Below are positions 7,845 to 16,466 of a stretch of 64,000 bases of DNA, one piece after another; positions within the stretch are counted from its first letter, which is position 1; each line of letters opens with the position of its first letter. Source of the DNA: Herminiimonas sp. (GTDB taxonomy: Bacteria > Pseudomonadota > Gammaproteobacteria > Burkholderiales > Burkholderiaceae_D); assembly GCA_014377845.1 (NCBI GenBank), contig JACMOV010000039.1, forward strand, positions 54,637-118,636. The letters run 5' to 3'. Position numbers and translations under genes: made by a program. The notes beneath the pieces were generated by a model. It did not search any database, was not told where the DNA came from, and saw only the letters and a program-made list of their open reading frames with translations.

Positions 7845-9086
7845 CTAGCGTAGCGGCGTAGATTGACTCGCGAAAACCGGCATCGTCGCGGCAGGCTCGG
7901 AAGCGCCGGTCCAGACCACGTCTTCATCGATGGCGTACACCTTGCAAGGCTGACCGGTCGTGCGTTGGCAGGTCGCCAGCACCCGCTCGACCGGGTCGTC
8001 ACCGTCTTCGGCCCAGCTCCAGCCGCCGCTGCTGGAGACTGCAAATGCCCGCGGCGCCGGTTTGCTCAGGAAGATCCGGTACTGCTCGCGCCCCTGTGAT
8101 TGCAGATACGGAATCGCATTGACATTATCGATTGCGGCAAATGTCGTCTTCGGCAGGCGCGGTTGCTGGACCAGGGTGAGGACTTCGTCGGTCGGCATGC
8201 CGATCTGTTTCAAAAAGCGTTCCGTTTCGGGCCACCAGATCCGTACGCCGTCGCGGCTGCCGCTCAACTGATGCGCATCGTGCTTGAAGTCACCGAACGC
8301 GATCAGACGCGCGACGCCCCCGGCGTTGACGAACGCAGCATGCAAGGTAACTGCGAAGGCGGCATTGAAATAACTGTCGTTGGCGCCGTAGAACCAGAGG
8401 GATGGAATCCGGCTTTTCGCGCCATAGTCTGCAAAGGCGGTTACCAGTGCCGCCTTCCATTGGCATGGGCCGCTGTCGGTTTTCAGGCCGCCGGCAAAAT
8501 TGATCAGGCCGCGTACGCCGGCGACGGTGCGGGTGCCCAAGGCCAATGCCGTCAGTCCGCCGTGCGACTGACCTGCGACCAGCAATCGTTCACGATCGAC
8601 CCAGGGTTGCTGCACCAGGTAATCGACGACGCCCTGGACATCGTTTGCCTGCGTCTGGCCGTTCGCTTCGAGGTTGCAGCCGTCGTCGATGTACCTGCCG
8701 CCGGAGTGGGCAAAGCCGGTGCGCATCGGGATTACCACGGCATAGCCGCGCTTGACGAACTCGCGGCTGATGGCAATGAAACGGTCGCGTTCCTGCAGGC
8801 GTGGATTACCGCGCGCCTTGCCGTGATTCATGATCAATACGGGAAAGGGACCGTCGCCTGGCGGTTTGAACAACGTGGTTTCGAGTTCGACCACACTTCT
8901 GGCGGAGGTCACTGGAATCCGGATCACCTGTTCGATGAGACGTGCATCCGAGAGGGCTGATGCAGCCGTGGCGATGGCAGGAATGAAGAAGATGAGCGTC
9001 AGCGCGCAACGTATCAGCAACGTGAGCACGCACTGGCGGCCAGACCGCACCGGCTTGCCGAAACACCCTGTATCCCATCGAAACAT
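7845..9086 (-). CDS. Secreted alpha/beta hydrolase with C-terminal extra domain
   Basis: The 413-residue product has a hydrophobic export signal (VLTLLIRCALTLIFFIPAIA) at about residues 20-38, preceded by a 19-residue lead. An internal GTG at the Val of that segment could be the true start. The catalytic region is dienelactone-hydrolase-like: MNHGKARGN oxyanion loop, GQSHGG nucleophile elbow near residue 160, then GANDSY (Asp) and DFKHDAHQL (His). The last 90 residues form a separate domain with SSSGGWSWAEDGDDP, CQRTTGQPCKVYAIDEDVVW, resembling domains seen alone or repeated in other exported proteins. The substrate is unknown, probably an ester. Confidence 0.7.
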   Translation of the reverse strand: MFRWDTGCFGKPVRSGRQCVLTLLIRCALTLIFFIPAIATAASALSDARLIEQVIRIPVTSARSVVELETTLFKPPGDGPFPVLIMNHGKARGNPRLQERDRFIAISREFVKRGYAVVIPMRTGFAHSGGRYIDDGCNLEANGQTQANDVQGVVDYLVQQPWVDRERLLVAGQSHGGLTALALGTRTVAGVRGLINFAGGLKTDSGPCQWKAALVTAFADYGAKSRIPSLWFYGANDSYFNAAFAVTLHAAFVNAGGVARLIAFGDFKHDAHQLSGSRDGVRIWWPETERFLKQIGMPTDEVLTLVQQPRLPKTTFAAIDNVNAIPYLQSQGREQYRIFLSKPAPRAFAVSSSGGWSWAEDGDDPVERVLATCQRTTGQPCKVYAIDEDVVWTGASEPAATMPVFASQSTPLR

Positions 9087-9312
9087 TCGCTGCTCGCATT
9101 TGACTCAGAACAATATTTCCAAGTCTAAAACACGATGTTGCTTTAATTCAAGCTTGCTTCAGGAAACTTCAGTTGGTGTCTGTTTTTCGCTTTGCTTTTT
9201 AGGCATGCCTTTCACGCAATCCGGCGCCGGTGTGCCGCAGGAAGATCTACTACCGCCTCGCCAAATCGGTCGCGGCGGGCGAAATCGCTGGGCCAGGTTC
9301 GAGCGTCCCCAT

Positions 9313-9345
9313 AAAAAAGCCCGGCGCCACTTGCGTGGGCCGGGC
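9313..9345 (-). terminator. Rho-independent terminator of the response-regulator gene
   Basis: On the minus strand a GCCCGGC/GCCGGGC stem (9319-9325 with 9339-9345) is followed by six T residues (9313-9318), just past the stop of the gene at 9368. Confidence 0.85.
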
Positions 9346-9367
9346 GTTCCGGTGGACAACCCGGGAT

Positions 9368-10138
9368 TTAATGCGGCGATAGCGCGACGACGTTTTCGCT
9401 TGGCGCGACCGCATTCACGGGATGCGGGTAAGTGGTCGATGTCGGCACCAGCGGCTGTGGACAGATTTCCAGCCGGTAGCCGTGCGTGTAAGCGGTGCGA
9501 ATGATCACCCCGCGCGCTTCGCTCAATTGCAGTTTCTTGCGAAGCTTGTAGACATGCTGTTCGATGGTGCGGCTGGCGACATCGCTGTCGACGCCCCAGA
9601 TCGACACGCTGATCGCGTCACGCGAGAAATACATGCCGGGCGACGAGAACAGCAGCCATGCCATCGTGAATTCGCGCGAGGTCAATGGCACCGGGACGCC
9701 GTTGTCGAGCATGCGGCGCGATTCGCGGTCCAGCAGGAAGCCGGCCACCTCGATCGAACGCCGCGCAGTTTTCGGTCGGTAGCGCCGCAAGACTGCCTGC
9801 AGGCGTGCCACCAGTTCGGCGGAGTCGAAGGCGTTGACCACGAAATCGTCGGCGCCGGCATCGAGCGCAAACGCTAGCTGGCCTTCGCGCTGGGTCGATG
9901 ACAACAGGACGACGGGTGTACTCTCGTCGGTGCGGCAGTTGAGCCAGGAAAATACCGGTGCATCGTTCGGCATCTGGTTATCCGAATCCACCACGATCAG
10001 ATCGAAGGTCCGTCGGCGCAGGGTGCGCAGGAGAGCGGCCTCGGAGGCAAAATGCTCACATTCGATATGCGTTGGCGCCAGCGCATCCTGAACGTAGTGG
10101 AAGACTTTCTCGTGACGCGTGCAGCAGGCGATTTTCAT
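9368..10138 (-). CDS. Orphan OmpR/PhoB-type regulator with degenerate receiver
   Basis: This 256-residue protein has a receiver-like fold (1-120) and a winged-helix DNA-binding domain (about 128-225; LTSREFTMAWLLF, SRTIEQHVYKLRKKL, GYRLE). Asp51 is at the phosphorylation position (FDLIVVDSDNQMP). However, the acidic pair expected after beta-1 is replaced by Thr-Arg-His (IACCTRHEK), and the conserved Lys of the KPF motif is Asn (DFVVNAFDSAEL). Normal Mg-dependent phosphorylation is therefore doubtful. The start at 10138 has AAAGGT upstream. No histidine kinase is adjacent. DNA binding is well supported; the signal is unknown. Confidence 0.8.
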   Translation of the reverse strand: MKIACCTRHEKVFHYVQDALAPTHIECEHFASEAALLRTLRRRTFDLIVVDSDNQMPNDAPVFSWLNCRTDESTPVVLLSSTQREGQLAFALDAGADDFVVNAFDSAELVARLQAVLRRYRPKTARRSIEVAGFLLDRESRRMLDNGVPVPLTSREFTMAWLLFSSPGMYFSRDAISVSIWGVDSDVASRTIEQHVYKLRKKLQLSEARGVIIRTAYTHGYRLEICPQPLVPTSTTYPHPVNAVAPSENVVALSPH

Positions 10139-10553
10139 GGGATACCTTTTGTAGGTTAAGCCTTGAGGCAAAATGCCGATTCGCAGGGCTTTCGCATGAG
10201 CGACCGGCTTTCGATTGCATTAGTCCGGACCCGGAAAGTTGCATTGGAATTCGCCAATTCTCAACTTGGTCTAGGCCTGCGACTACTGAAAGTTCCACAC
10301 CCGGCTATGCCGGGCTGCCCCTTTCCTGACTATGAAAAGAGGCTAGAGCACGGCCTGAGGATAGTAAAAAAAATACTATAAGTAAATAAATTACTGCGAT
10401 ATCCAGTGAATAATTAATTGTATTAATTGATTATTGGTGGGTTTTCTGTGGGTTTTGCAGATGCTGGGGACGTGCAGTGGGCTGAGCACCGAGATCACGT
10501 TTGCAGCGTGTACCATTAGACCGATATCAACTATTAAGTAAAAACCTCGACCC
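10139..10553. promoter_or_regulatory. AT-rich divergent regulatory region with two inverted repeats
   Basis: This 415-base gap separates the regulator (minus) from glycerate kinase (plus). Positions 10360-10435 are strikingly AT-rich for this genome. They contain ATAGTA-(A7)-TACTAT at 10361-10379 and TAATTAAT-TGT-ATTAATTG (one mismatch) at 10411-10429. TTGCAG at 10501, then 18 bases, then TATCAA at 10525 is a possible promoter for the kinase. A CCCGGC-TAT-GCCGGG hairpin is near 10301-10315. No convincing gene: a possible frame at 10196-10381 lacks coding character. Confidence 0.5.
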
Positions 10554-11870
10554 ATGTCTCAAGTTCATTCGACTCCGCGGCAATCGGTTTTTTCGACACC
10601 AGCCGAGGTCGCGGCCGATCCCCGTGGTTTTCTGCAATCGTTGTTTCATTCGGCGGTCGACGCCGTCAGGGCCGGCCGCAACATCGGGGCGTTCCTGCCA
10701 CCGCCGCCAAAAGGACGTACTCTGGTCATCGGCGCCGGAAAAGGCGCGGCCGCGATGGCGGCCGCGGTCGAGCAGCGTTGGGAGGGCGAGTTGTCGGGGC
10801 TGGTGGTGACGCGTTACGGACACGGCGCCGACTGCAGGCGTATCGAGGTAATTGAAGCCGGACATCCGGTACCGGATTCGGCCGGACGTGACGCCGCACA
10901 CCGGATTCTCGCCATGGTGCGGGACTTGTCGGAAGACGACCTCGTGCTGTGCCTGATTTCCGGTGGCGGGTCTTCACTGCTGGCGCTGCCGGCCGCAGGT
11001 ATCTCGCTGGCCCAGAAGCAGGCGGTCAGCAAGGCCTTGCTGGCAAGCGGCGCGACGATCTTCGAGATGAATTGCGTGCGCAAGCACCTGTCGGCAGTCA
11101 AGGGTGGGCGGCTCGCGCTGGCCTGCGCACCGGCGCAAGTGGTGACGTTGCTGATATCCGATATCCCCGGCGACGATCCGGCGGTCATTGCCAGCGGCCC
11201 GACGCTGACCGATGCGACGACGCGCGCCGAGGCGCTGGAAATCCTGCAGCGTTACGGCATTGCGATTCCAGACAACGTCGCCGCGCATCTGGCGTCCCCG
11301 GCTTGCGAGACGCCCAAGCCCGGTGACCCGCGCTTTGCGCGCAACACGCATCACGTGATGGCGACGGCGCAGGACGCCCTGGAGGCCGCCGCTGCGAGTG
11401 TGCGGGCGGCCGGTCTCACGGCCCACATCCTGTCGGACCGGATCGAAGGCGAAGCACGCGACATCGGCGCGATGCATGCCGCAATCGCCCGCCAGGTGAT
11501 CGCGCGCGATCAACCATTCGCAGCGCCGTGTGTGGTGATCTCGGGTGGGGAAACGACGGTCACGGTGCGCGGCAAGGGAAGAGGCGGACGCAATGCCGAG
11601 TTCCTGTTGAGCCTGGCGCATGCGCTGGAAGGCGCGCCGCGCGTGTATGCCCTGGCCTGCGACACCGACGGTATCGATGGATCGGAAGACAATGCCGGTG
11701 CAGTGCTCGCACCGGACTCGGTGGCGCGCGCAGCAGCGCTCGGGATTTCAAGCCGACGCTCGTTAGACAACAATGACGGTTATGGATTTTTCAGCGCGTT
11801 GGGCGATCTGGTGGTGACGGGGCCGACCCGGACCAACGTCAACGACTTCCGCGCGCTGCTGATTCTTTGA
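10554..11870 (+). CDS. ttuD: Glycerate 2-kinase (MOFRL family)
   Basis: A 438-residue enzyme phosphorylating D-glycerate to 2-phosphoglycerate; older annotations call it hydroxypyruvate reductase. It serves glyoxylate, serine or tartrate breakdown. The N-terminal DUF4147 domain shows VIGAGKGAAAMAAA, GHPVPD, LISGGGSSLLALP and SDIPGDDPAVIASGPT. The C-terminal MOFRL domain shows GGETTVTVRGKGRGGRNAEF and DTDGIDGSEDNAGAV. The length is normal. There is no strong ribosome site before ATG 10554, which lies about 17 bases after a possible promoter, so the leader is short. No other tartronate-pathway genes are adjacent. Confidence 0.9.
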   Translation: MSQVHSTPRQSVFSTPAEVAADPRGFLQSLFHSAVDAVRAGRNIGAFLPPPPKGRTLVIGAGKGAAAMAAAVEQRWEGELSGLVVTRYGHGADCRRIEVIEAGHPVPDSAGRDAAHRILAMVRDLSEDDLVLCLISGGGSSLLALPAAGISLAQKQAVSKALLASGATIFEMNCVRKHLSAVKGGRLALACAPAQVVTLLISDIPGDDPAVIASGPTLTDATTRAEALEILQRYGIAIPDNVAAHLASPACETPKPGDPRFARNTHHVMATAQDALEAAAASVRAAGLTAHILSDRIEGEARDIGAMHAAIARQVIARDQPFAAPCVVISGGETTVTVRGKGRGGRNAEFLLSLAHALEGAPRVYALACDTDGIDGSEDNAGAVLAPDSVARAAALGISSRRSLDNNDGYGFFSALGDLVVTGPTRTNVNDFRALLIL

Positions 11871-11894
11871 AGGCGGTTGCGACGCCTGCCGTGC

Positions 11895-12125
11895 TTACTC
11901 GACCGATTTCAGCGCGATCAGCTGGGTGTTGACCGACTGGTCGTAGGCGAGTTTCTCGGCGGGCGTCATGCGTTTGGCCGTGATCGTTACCGTGGGAATC
12001 GACGGATCGATCGCCGGCGCCAGGCCGGGCGACACAACCCGTGTGCTGGCAACGGAATTTTCCATGCTGCAGCCGGCCAGTGCCTGAAGCGTTAACACTG
12101 ACAGAATGAGAAAACATGCTTTCAT
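11895..12125 (-). CDS. Small lipoprotein, hypothetical (76 aa)
   Basis: From ATG 12125 (AAGG upstream) the product is a 76-residue lipoprotein precursor: MKACFLILSVLTLQALAGCS with lipobox ALAGC at residues about 15-19. The mature part is short and polar, with TVTITAKRMTPAEKLAYDQS, which could be a small helical segment. The frame is open further upstream (to 12338), but the lipoprotein signal fixes this start. It converges on the glycerate kinase gene. No family is recognised. Confidence 0.6.
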   Translation of the reverse strand: MKACFLILSVLTLQALAGCSMENSVASTRVVSPGLAPAIDPSIPTVTITAKRMTPAEKLAYDQSVNTQLIALKSVE

Positions 12126-12749
12126 GATTGGCAGAACCTTATTCGAGTAAATTAATTGTCTTGAAGCAACACTATCATTCGCAAACCTTGCTACGCATGG
12201 TCGTGCTGATGTTTGAAATCCGGCCGTAACAAGAGACCTCTCGGCCCTTCGTGCTTTGACATTTGCCGGTTCCAGGGCCATTTCGATGTTCGCCGATGGG
12301 ACCGGATCAATGCATTTCATCAGTGGAAGAATCAGCACGGAAACTGCTGGCCTCGGTGCCGAACGTTATTTCGGTGCCGATTTTCTAACGCGCACCGGCC
12401 CACTGCGTTGTTAAAAAACAAACTAATCATGAAAACAAGCCGTTCGAGATGGACCGGATGACCGGCAGGTTCGCGCTGCGCTTCGTCAAGCCAGTCAAAT
12501 AGCGCACGACGTTCTTACATTGGTTTGTAGGATTTACGCGCCGCCGCAGGTCGCCTGCGGCGGCGTTGTCGTCTGGAGCGGCCTCCTGGGCAGGCACGGG
12601 TGCTGCATGGGCTTCTCATACATGCCCACGTGGCTGCAGAGAGCGTATCGACAGAAGTCACTACCTGCATCCGGAGGAGTTTGAAGTTGGGCGTCGGCCG
12701 CGTGACCTGACCGTCGTGCGGGTTCGATTCGACCAGATATGGAGAGCCC
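12126..12749. other. 624-base gene-poor gap
   Basis: No frame here has coding character. It holds the promoter side of the small lipoprotein gene and a pair of TCGGTGCCGA direct repeats (12353-12362, 12371-12380). A perfect 12-bp-stem hairpin, CGCCGCCGCAGG/CCTGCGGCGGCG with a 3-base loop (12539-12565), has no T tract. The leader of the CHRD lipoprotein gene is at the right end. Confidence 0.5.
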
Positions 12750-13316
12750 ATGAAAATTTTCGGACGCATCGTAATGCCGCAGCACGCCCCGGCGCTGTTG
12801 CTGACGAGCCTGTTGACCGCTTGCGGAGGTAGCCTGCCGGACGGCTCGCTCAACCCGGTGCAGATCGACGCCCAGATATTCAGCGCCGAACTCAACGGCG
12901 TGCAGGAGACGCCGCCGAACAACAGTCCCGCCGCCGGCGTCGGGCTGGCGATCGTCAATGCCAAGGACCTCAGTTTTTCAGCCAGCGTGGTGACGACCGG
13001 TATGACGGATACACTGGCCCATATCCACGAAGCGCCGCCGAATGTGGCCGGGCCGGTCGTTTTCCCGATGACGAAGGAGCCGGGCAAGGTAGTGTGGAAC
13101 GTGAAAGGTACGCTGACACCGGTGCAGCTCGACAAGATGCGCGCAGGCGGTTTCTACTTCAACGCGCACAGCACGACCTTTCCGGAAGGCGAGATCCGCG
13201 GGCAGATCGTGTTCCGCCTGCCGACCCGTGATCAGTTGCAGCGGCTGTCGGATGTCGCGCAGCAGTCGCAGGTTCTGCAGGACCTGCTGCAGAAGGCGCG
13301 CCAGCAGAATCCGTAA
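12750..13316 (+). CDS. CHRD-domain lipoprotein
   Basis: The 188-residue product carries a lipoprotein signal ending LLTSLLTACGG (lipobox Cys about residue 28). A CHRD domain (about 45-150) shows FSAELNGVQETPPNNSPAAG, VTTGMTDTLAHIHEAP and the typical closing FYFNAHSTTFPEGEIRGQI. CHRD domains occur in chordin and many bacterial exported proteins; the bacterial role is unknown. A Gln-rich helix (DVAQQSQVLQDLLQKARQQ) ends the protein. GGAGAG precedes ATG 12750. It is monocistronic, with a terminator directly after. Confidence 0.85.
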   Translation: MKIFGRIVMPQHAPALLLTSLLTACGGSLPDGSLNPVQIDAQIFSAELNGVQETPPNNSPAAGVGLAIVNAKDLSFSASVVTTGMTDTLAHIHEAPPNVAGPVVFPMTKEPGKVVWNVKGTLTPVQLDKMRAGGFYFNAHSTTFPEGEIRGQIVFRLPTRDQLQRLSDVAQQSQVLQDLLQKARQQNP

Positions 13317-13354
13317 AAAAAGGGAGCGGTGCATCCCGTGCGCCGCTCCCTTTT
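13315..13354. terminator. Bidirectional terminator between CHRD gene and sodB
   Basis: The stem GGGAGCGG (13322-13329)/CCGCTCCC (13343-13350) is flanked by an A run on the left and TTTT on the right, serving both convergent genes. Confidence 0.85.
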
Positions 13355-13375
13355 CGACTTGCGTACGCCGGTGGA

Positions 13376-13954
13376 TCAGGCGAAATTCTTTGTCGCAAAA
13401 TCCCAGTCGACTAGTTTCCAGAAGGTCTCGACATACTTCGGCCGCGCATTGCGATAGTCGATGTAGTAGGCATGTTCCCAGACGTCGCAGGTCAACAGCG
13501 GCTTGTCCGCGCCGGTCAGTGGCGTCGCGGCGTTGGAGGTGTTGACGATGTCGACACCGCCGTCGGCTTTCTTGACGAGCCAGGTCCAGCCTGAACCGAA
13601 GTTTCCGGCGCAGGATTTGCCGAACTCTTCCTTGAACTTGTCGAACGACCCCCACTTTGCGCTGATGGCGTCTGCCAGCGGACCGGTTGGCGTACCGGTG
13701 CTGGCAGGCGTCATGCCGTTCCAGTAGAACGTGTGGTTCCACACTTGGGCTGCGTTGTTGAACACGCCGCCGGAGGATTTCTTGATGATCTCTTCAAGCG
13801 CGGCGTTCTCGAACTCGGTGCCCTTGATGAGGTTGTTCAGGTTGGTGACGTAGGTCTGATGATGTTTGCCGTAGTGGTACTCGAGCGTCTCTTTCGAGAT
13901 ATGCGGTGCAAGTGCATCCATTGCATACGGCAGTGGCGGTAGGGTATGTTCCAT
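13376..13954 (-). CDS. sodB: Superoxide dismutase [Fe]
   Basis: The 192-residue Fe/Mn superoxide dismutase converts superoxide to peroxide and oxygen in the cytoplasm. Metal ligands are in [10 protein letters not shown] (first His), [10 protein letters not shown] (second His) and [11 protein letters not shown] (Asp and His). The [12 protein letters not shown] and [10 protein letters not shown] patterns fit the iron type. Start at 13954 was chosen because AAAGGA lies 6 bases upstream; a frame continues to 14323 without support. It is bracketed by a bidirectional terminator and a 12-bp repeat tract. Confidence 0.95.
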   Translation of the reverse strand: MEHTLPPLPYAMDALAPHISKETLEYHYGKHHQTYVTNLNNLIKGTEFENAALEEIIKKSSGGVFNNAAQVWNHTFYWNGMTPASTGTPTGPLADAISAKWGSFDKFKEEFGKSCAGNFGSGWTWLVKKADGGVDIVNTSNAATPLTGADKPLLTCDVWEHAYYIDYRNARPKYVETFWKLVDWDFATKNFA

Positions 13955-14122
13955 GGTCATCCTTTTGGTCGTTGGGGGAAGATGCTTTTTTTGAAAGTCT
14001 CCCATTGTAAGGCCGATGTCTCGCGGCTGCATATTGGTCGCATCTTGAACCGCAGGCCGCCGCGTGTTCATCGTGGCGTGGCGGTGCCGCCATCCTCGCA
14101 GCGTCGCTTCACAGTCAATTAC

Positions 14123-14158
14123 ACGGTCGATTGCACGGTCGATTGCACGGTCGATTGC
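14123..14158 (+). repeat. 12-bp tandem repeat, three perfect copies
   Basis: ACGGTCGATTGC is repeated three times without mismatch, with degenerate partial copies on both sides, in the 232-base gap between sodB and xseA. Confidence 0.9.
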
Positions 14159-14186
14159 GGTCATCCCCTGTAATTTCTCGCTGCAA

Positions 14187-15548
14187 TCATTCCAACGCCG
14201 GCTGCACGCTGGCGATTCCGACCTGGGCACTGCCTTCGGCCAGGCGCACGCCGACGGTGTCACGCGCATGCAAGGCTCGCGGCGATCGTACGATCGCGCC
14301 GCGCGCATCGGTGACGATCGCATAGCCGCGTTCCAGGGTGCGCTGCGGATTCAACAGTTCGAGCTGCGCCGCCAGGGACGCCAGCGACTGCCGCCGTTGT
14401 TTGCCGAGCGCCGCCATTCGGGCAGAGAGCCGGCCGGCCTGGCCGGCGAGCTGCAAGCGCGACGCGGCAGTGCTCGGCAGCTGCGCCGCAAGGCGTGTCC
14501 CCAGTTGGCGCAGCGCATGGCGGGCATTTGCCAACGGCATGCCGGTTGCATACGAGAGCCGCTGCTGCAGCGCCTGCAGCCTCAGGCGGTCGTGCGCGAT
14601 GGCCGTGGCCGGACTGACCAGCCGGCGCGTCAGCCAATCCAGCGTCTGGGTCCGCTCGGCATGCTGACGCCGCCAGCCGCGCTGCAGGTCGGCGGCGTGG
14701 GTCGCGACCTGTGCGAGCCATTCCGCGCGTGGCCGGGTCGCCATCTCGGCGGCGGCCGTCGGCGTCGGCGCCCTGAGGTCTGCTGCAAAATCGGCAATCG
14801 TCACATCGGTCTCGTGTCCGACGCCGCTGATGACCGGCATCGGCGCAGCGACGATGGCGCGCGCGACCGCTTCGTGATTGAAGGCCCACAGATCCTCGAT
14901 GCTGCCGCCTCCGCGGCACACCAGGAGCACATCGCACTCGCGACGCCGGCCAGCGAGGGCAATCGTCGCCGCGATCCGTTCACCCGCACCTGCTCCCTGC
15001 ACCGCAGTCGGATAGACGATCACGCGGCAATGCGGCGCGCGCCGTTGCAGGGCGCTCAGGACATCGTGCAAGGCGGCCGCCTGCGGACTGGTGACAATGC
15101 CGATGCAAGTCGCGAATGCAGGCACCTGACGTTTTGTCAGCGGATCGAACAATCCTTCGGCGGCCAGCTGCGCTTTCAGTTGCAGGAATGCCTCGTACAG
15201 GTTGCCGACGCCAGCCCGGCGAATCGCTTCAACCCCGAGCTGGTAATCGCCGCGCGCCGCATACAGCGACACCAATGCGCGTACCTCGACCTTGTCACCT
15301 TCGCGCGGCAGGAAGTCCGCGTACTGGGCGCGGCCGCGGAACATGACCGCGCGGACTTGCGCTGCATCGTCCTTGAGCGTGAAATACCAGTGGCCCGATG
15401 CCGCCTTGGTGAAATTGGAGATTTCGCCCGACACCCAGGCCAGCGGAAAGCTGCGTTCCAGCAGCCGCGCGACCGACTGGTTCAGCGCTGAAACGGTCAG
15501 CACGACAGGTCCGCCGAGAGGATCCGGCACGATCGGATCACCGCTCAT
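14187..15548 (-). CDS. xseA: Exodeoxyribonuclease VII large subunit
   Basis: The 453-residue XseA, with small subunit XseB (not in this window), degrades single-stranded DNA. An N-terminal OB fold (about 15-115) includes [23 protein letters not shown] and [10 protein letters not shown]. The catalytic domain shows [35 protein letters not shown] and [16 protein letters not shown]. The C-terminal part is a long Arg/Ala/Leu-rich helical region, as in the family. Start ATG 15548 gives the usual length. Confidence 0.95.
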   Translation of the reverse strand: MSGDPIVPDPLGGPVVLTVSALNQSVARLLERSFPLAWVSGEISNFTKAASGHWYFTLKDDAAQVRAVMFRGRAQYADFLPREGDKVEVRALVSLYAARGDYQLGVEAIRRAGVGNLYEAFLQLKAQLAAEGLFDPLTKRQVPAFATCIGIVTSPQAAALHDVLSALQRRAPHCRVIVYPTAVQGAGAGERIAATIALAGRRRECDVLLVCRGGGSIEDLWAFNHEAVARAIVAAPMPVISGVGHETDVTIADFAADLRAPTPTAAAEMATRPRAEWLAQVATHAADLQRGWRRQHAERTQTLDWLTRRLVSPATAIAHDRLRLQALQQRLSYATGMPLANARHALRQLGTRLAAQLPSTAASRLQLAGQAGRLSARMAALGKQRRQSLASLAAQLELLNPQRTLERGYAIVTDARGAIVRSPRALHARDTVGVRLAEGSAQVGIASVQPALE

Positions 15549-15860
15549 CTGGAGGTCCGGCGCGCGGGCTGTCCACAGGCAGCCGAATTTGTCACAACAT
15601 TGTCACGTTTGACGACCTGCATTGGTTAAATCACCCAAGTAATTGATTCTAAAACGATTTTCAGTCTGTACATTTTCTGTGCATGCTGCAAAATCCGTTT
15701 CAAATCAAGGACTTTGCGCAGAGATGACGAGTTACCCACAAAGTTATCCACAGTTTCTGTGAACAACTTTCACGCTGGCGAATGAGGCTTGCCCGCGGGC
15801 GGGCAACACGTTACATTCGCATCCTTACCCAAAGAAACATCTCATTCAAAGGAGCCCCAT
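15549..15860. promoter_or_regulatory. xseA-exbB divergent region with DnaA-box cluster
   Basis: The region includes TTATCCACA (15744-15752), a perfect DnaA box. TTACCCACA (15732-15740) lies 3 bases before it, and TGTGAACAA (15758-15766), an inverted near-match, 5 bases after it. Direct repeats of TTGTCAC lie near 15591-15608. AT-rich sequence precedes them. The exbB ribosome site AAAGGAG is at 15848-15854. No gene is seen. Confidence 0.55.
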
Positions 15861-16466
15861 TTGCTCGCCATTATTCACGCTGCAGGCTGGCCGATCTGGC
15901 TGTTACTCATTGCCTCGATGATCGCACTTGCGCTGATCATCGAGCGCACATTGTACCTGCGCCGGTCGCGCATTCTGCCGCCGACCTTGTTGAACGAAGT
16001 GATCCGGGTTTATCACAACGGCAAGGTCGACGCCAACGTAGTCAGCACTCTGGAAAAGAATTCGCCGCTGGGCCGGGTGCTGGCCGCCGGCTTGCGCAAC
16101 ATCGACGCGCCGCGCGAAGTGATGAAGGAATCGATCGAGGAAGCCGGACGTGGCACGGCGCACGAACTGGAACGCTTTCTAACCACCTTGGGCACCATCG
16201 CCACGCTGGCGCCGCTCATGGGCCTGTTCGGCACGGTGGTCGGCATGATCGAGATCTTCGGCGCGCAAAACGCCACCGGCGCCAATCCGGCGCAACTGGC
16301 GCATGGCATTTCGGTTGCCTTGTACAACACCGGCTTCGGTCTCGCGATCGCCATGCCGGCACTGGTGTTCTACCGGCACTTCCGGGCGCTGGTCGACAGC
16401 TTCATCGTCGACATGGAGCAGCAGGCAATCCGCTTCGTCGATACCGTGCATGAAGCCCGCCGGTAG
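15861..16466 (+). CDS. exbB: ExbB/TolQ-family proton channel subunit
   Basis: This 201-residue inner-membrane protein uses the proton gradient with ExbD to energise outer-membrane transport. The start is TTG at 15861, supported by AAAGGAG 6 bases upstream and by the family's usual N-terminus (LLAIIHAAGWPIWLLLIASM); no in-frame ATG fits. Three membrane segments are seen at about 10-30, 105-130 (LGTIATLAPLMGLFGTVVGM) and 150-170. The conserved TLAPLMGLFGTV and ALYNTGFGLAIAMPALV motifs are present. exbD follows 90 bases later; no tonB is adjacent. Confidence 0.9.
   Translation: MLAIIHAAGWPIWLLLIASMIALALIIERTLYLRRSRILPPTLLNEVIRVYHNGKVDANVVSTLEKNSPLGRVLAAGLRNIDAPREVMKESIEEAGRGTAHELERFLTTLGTIATLAPLMGLFGTVVGMIEIFGAQNATGANPAQLAHGISVALYNTGFGLAIAMPALVFYRHFRALVDSFIVDMEQQAIRFVDTVHEARR

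Noticed and set aside
10196-10381. Possible 61-residue protein in the AT-rich gap
   Set aside because: Codon use is unlike neighbouring genes, no convincing ribosome site was noted, and it runs through palindromes.
12213-12461. 82-codon frame in the 12126-12749 gap
   Set aside because: Cys/Trp/His-rich random composition, no ribosome site, and the antisense overlaps a lipoprotein promoter.
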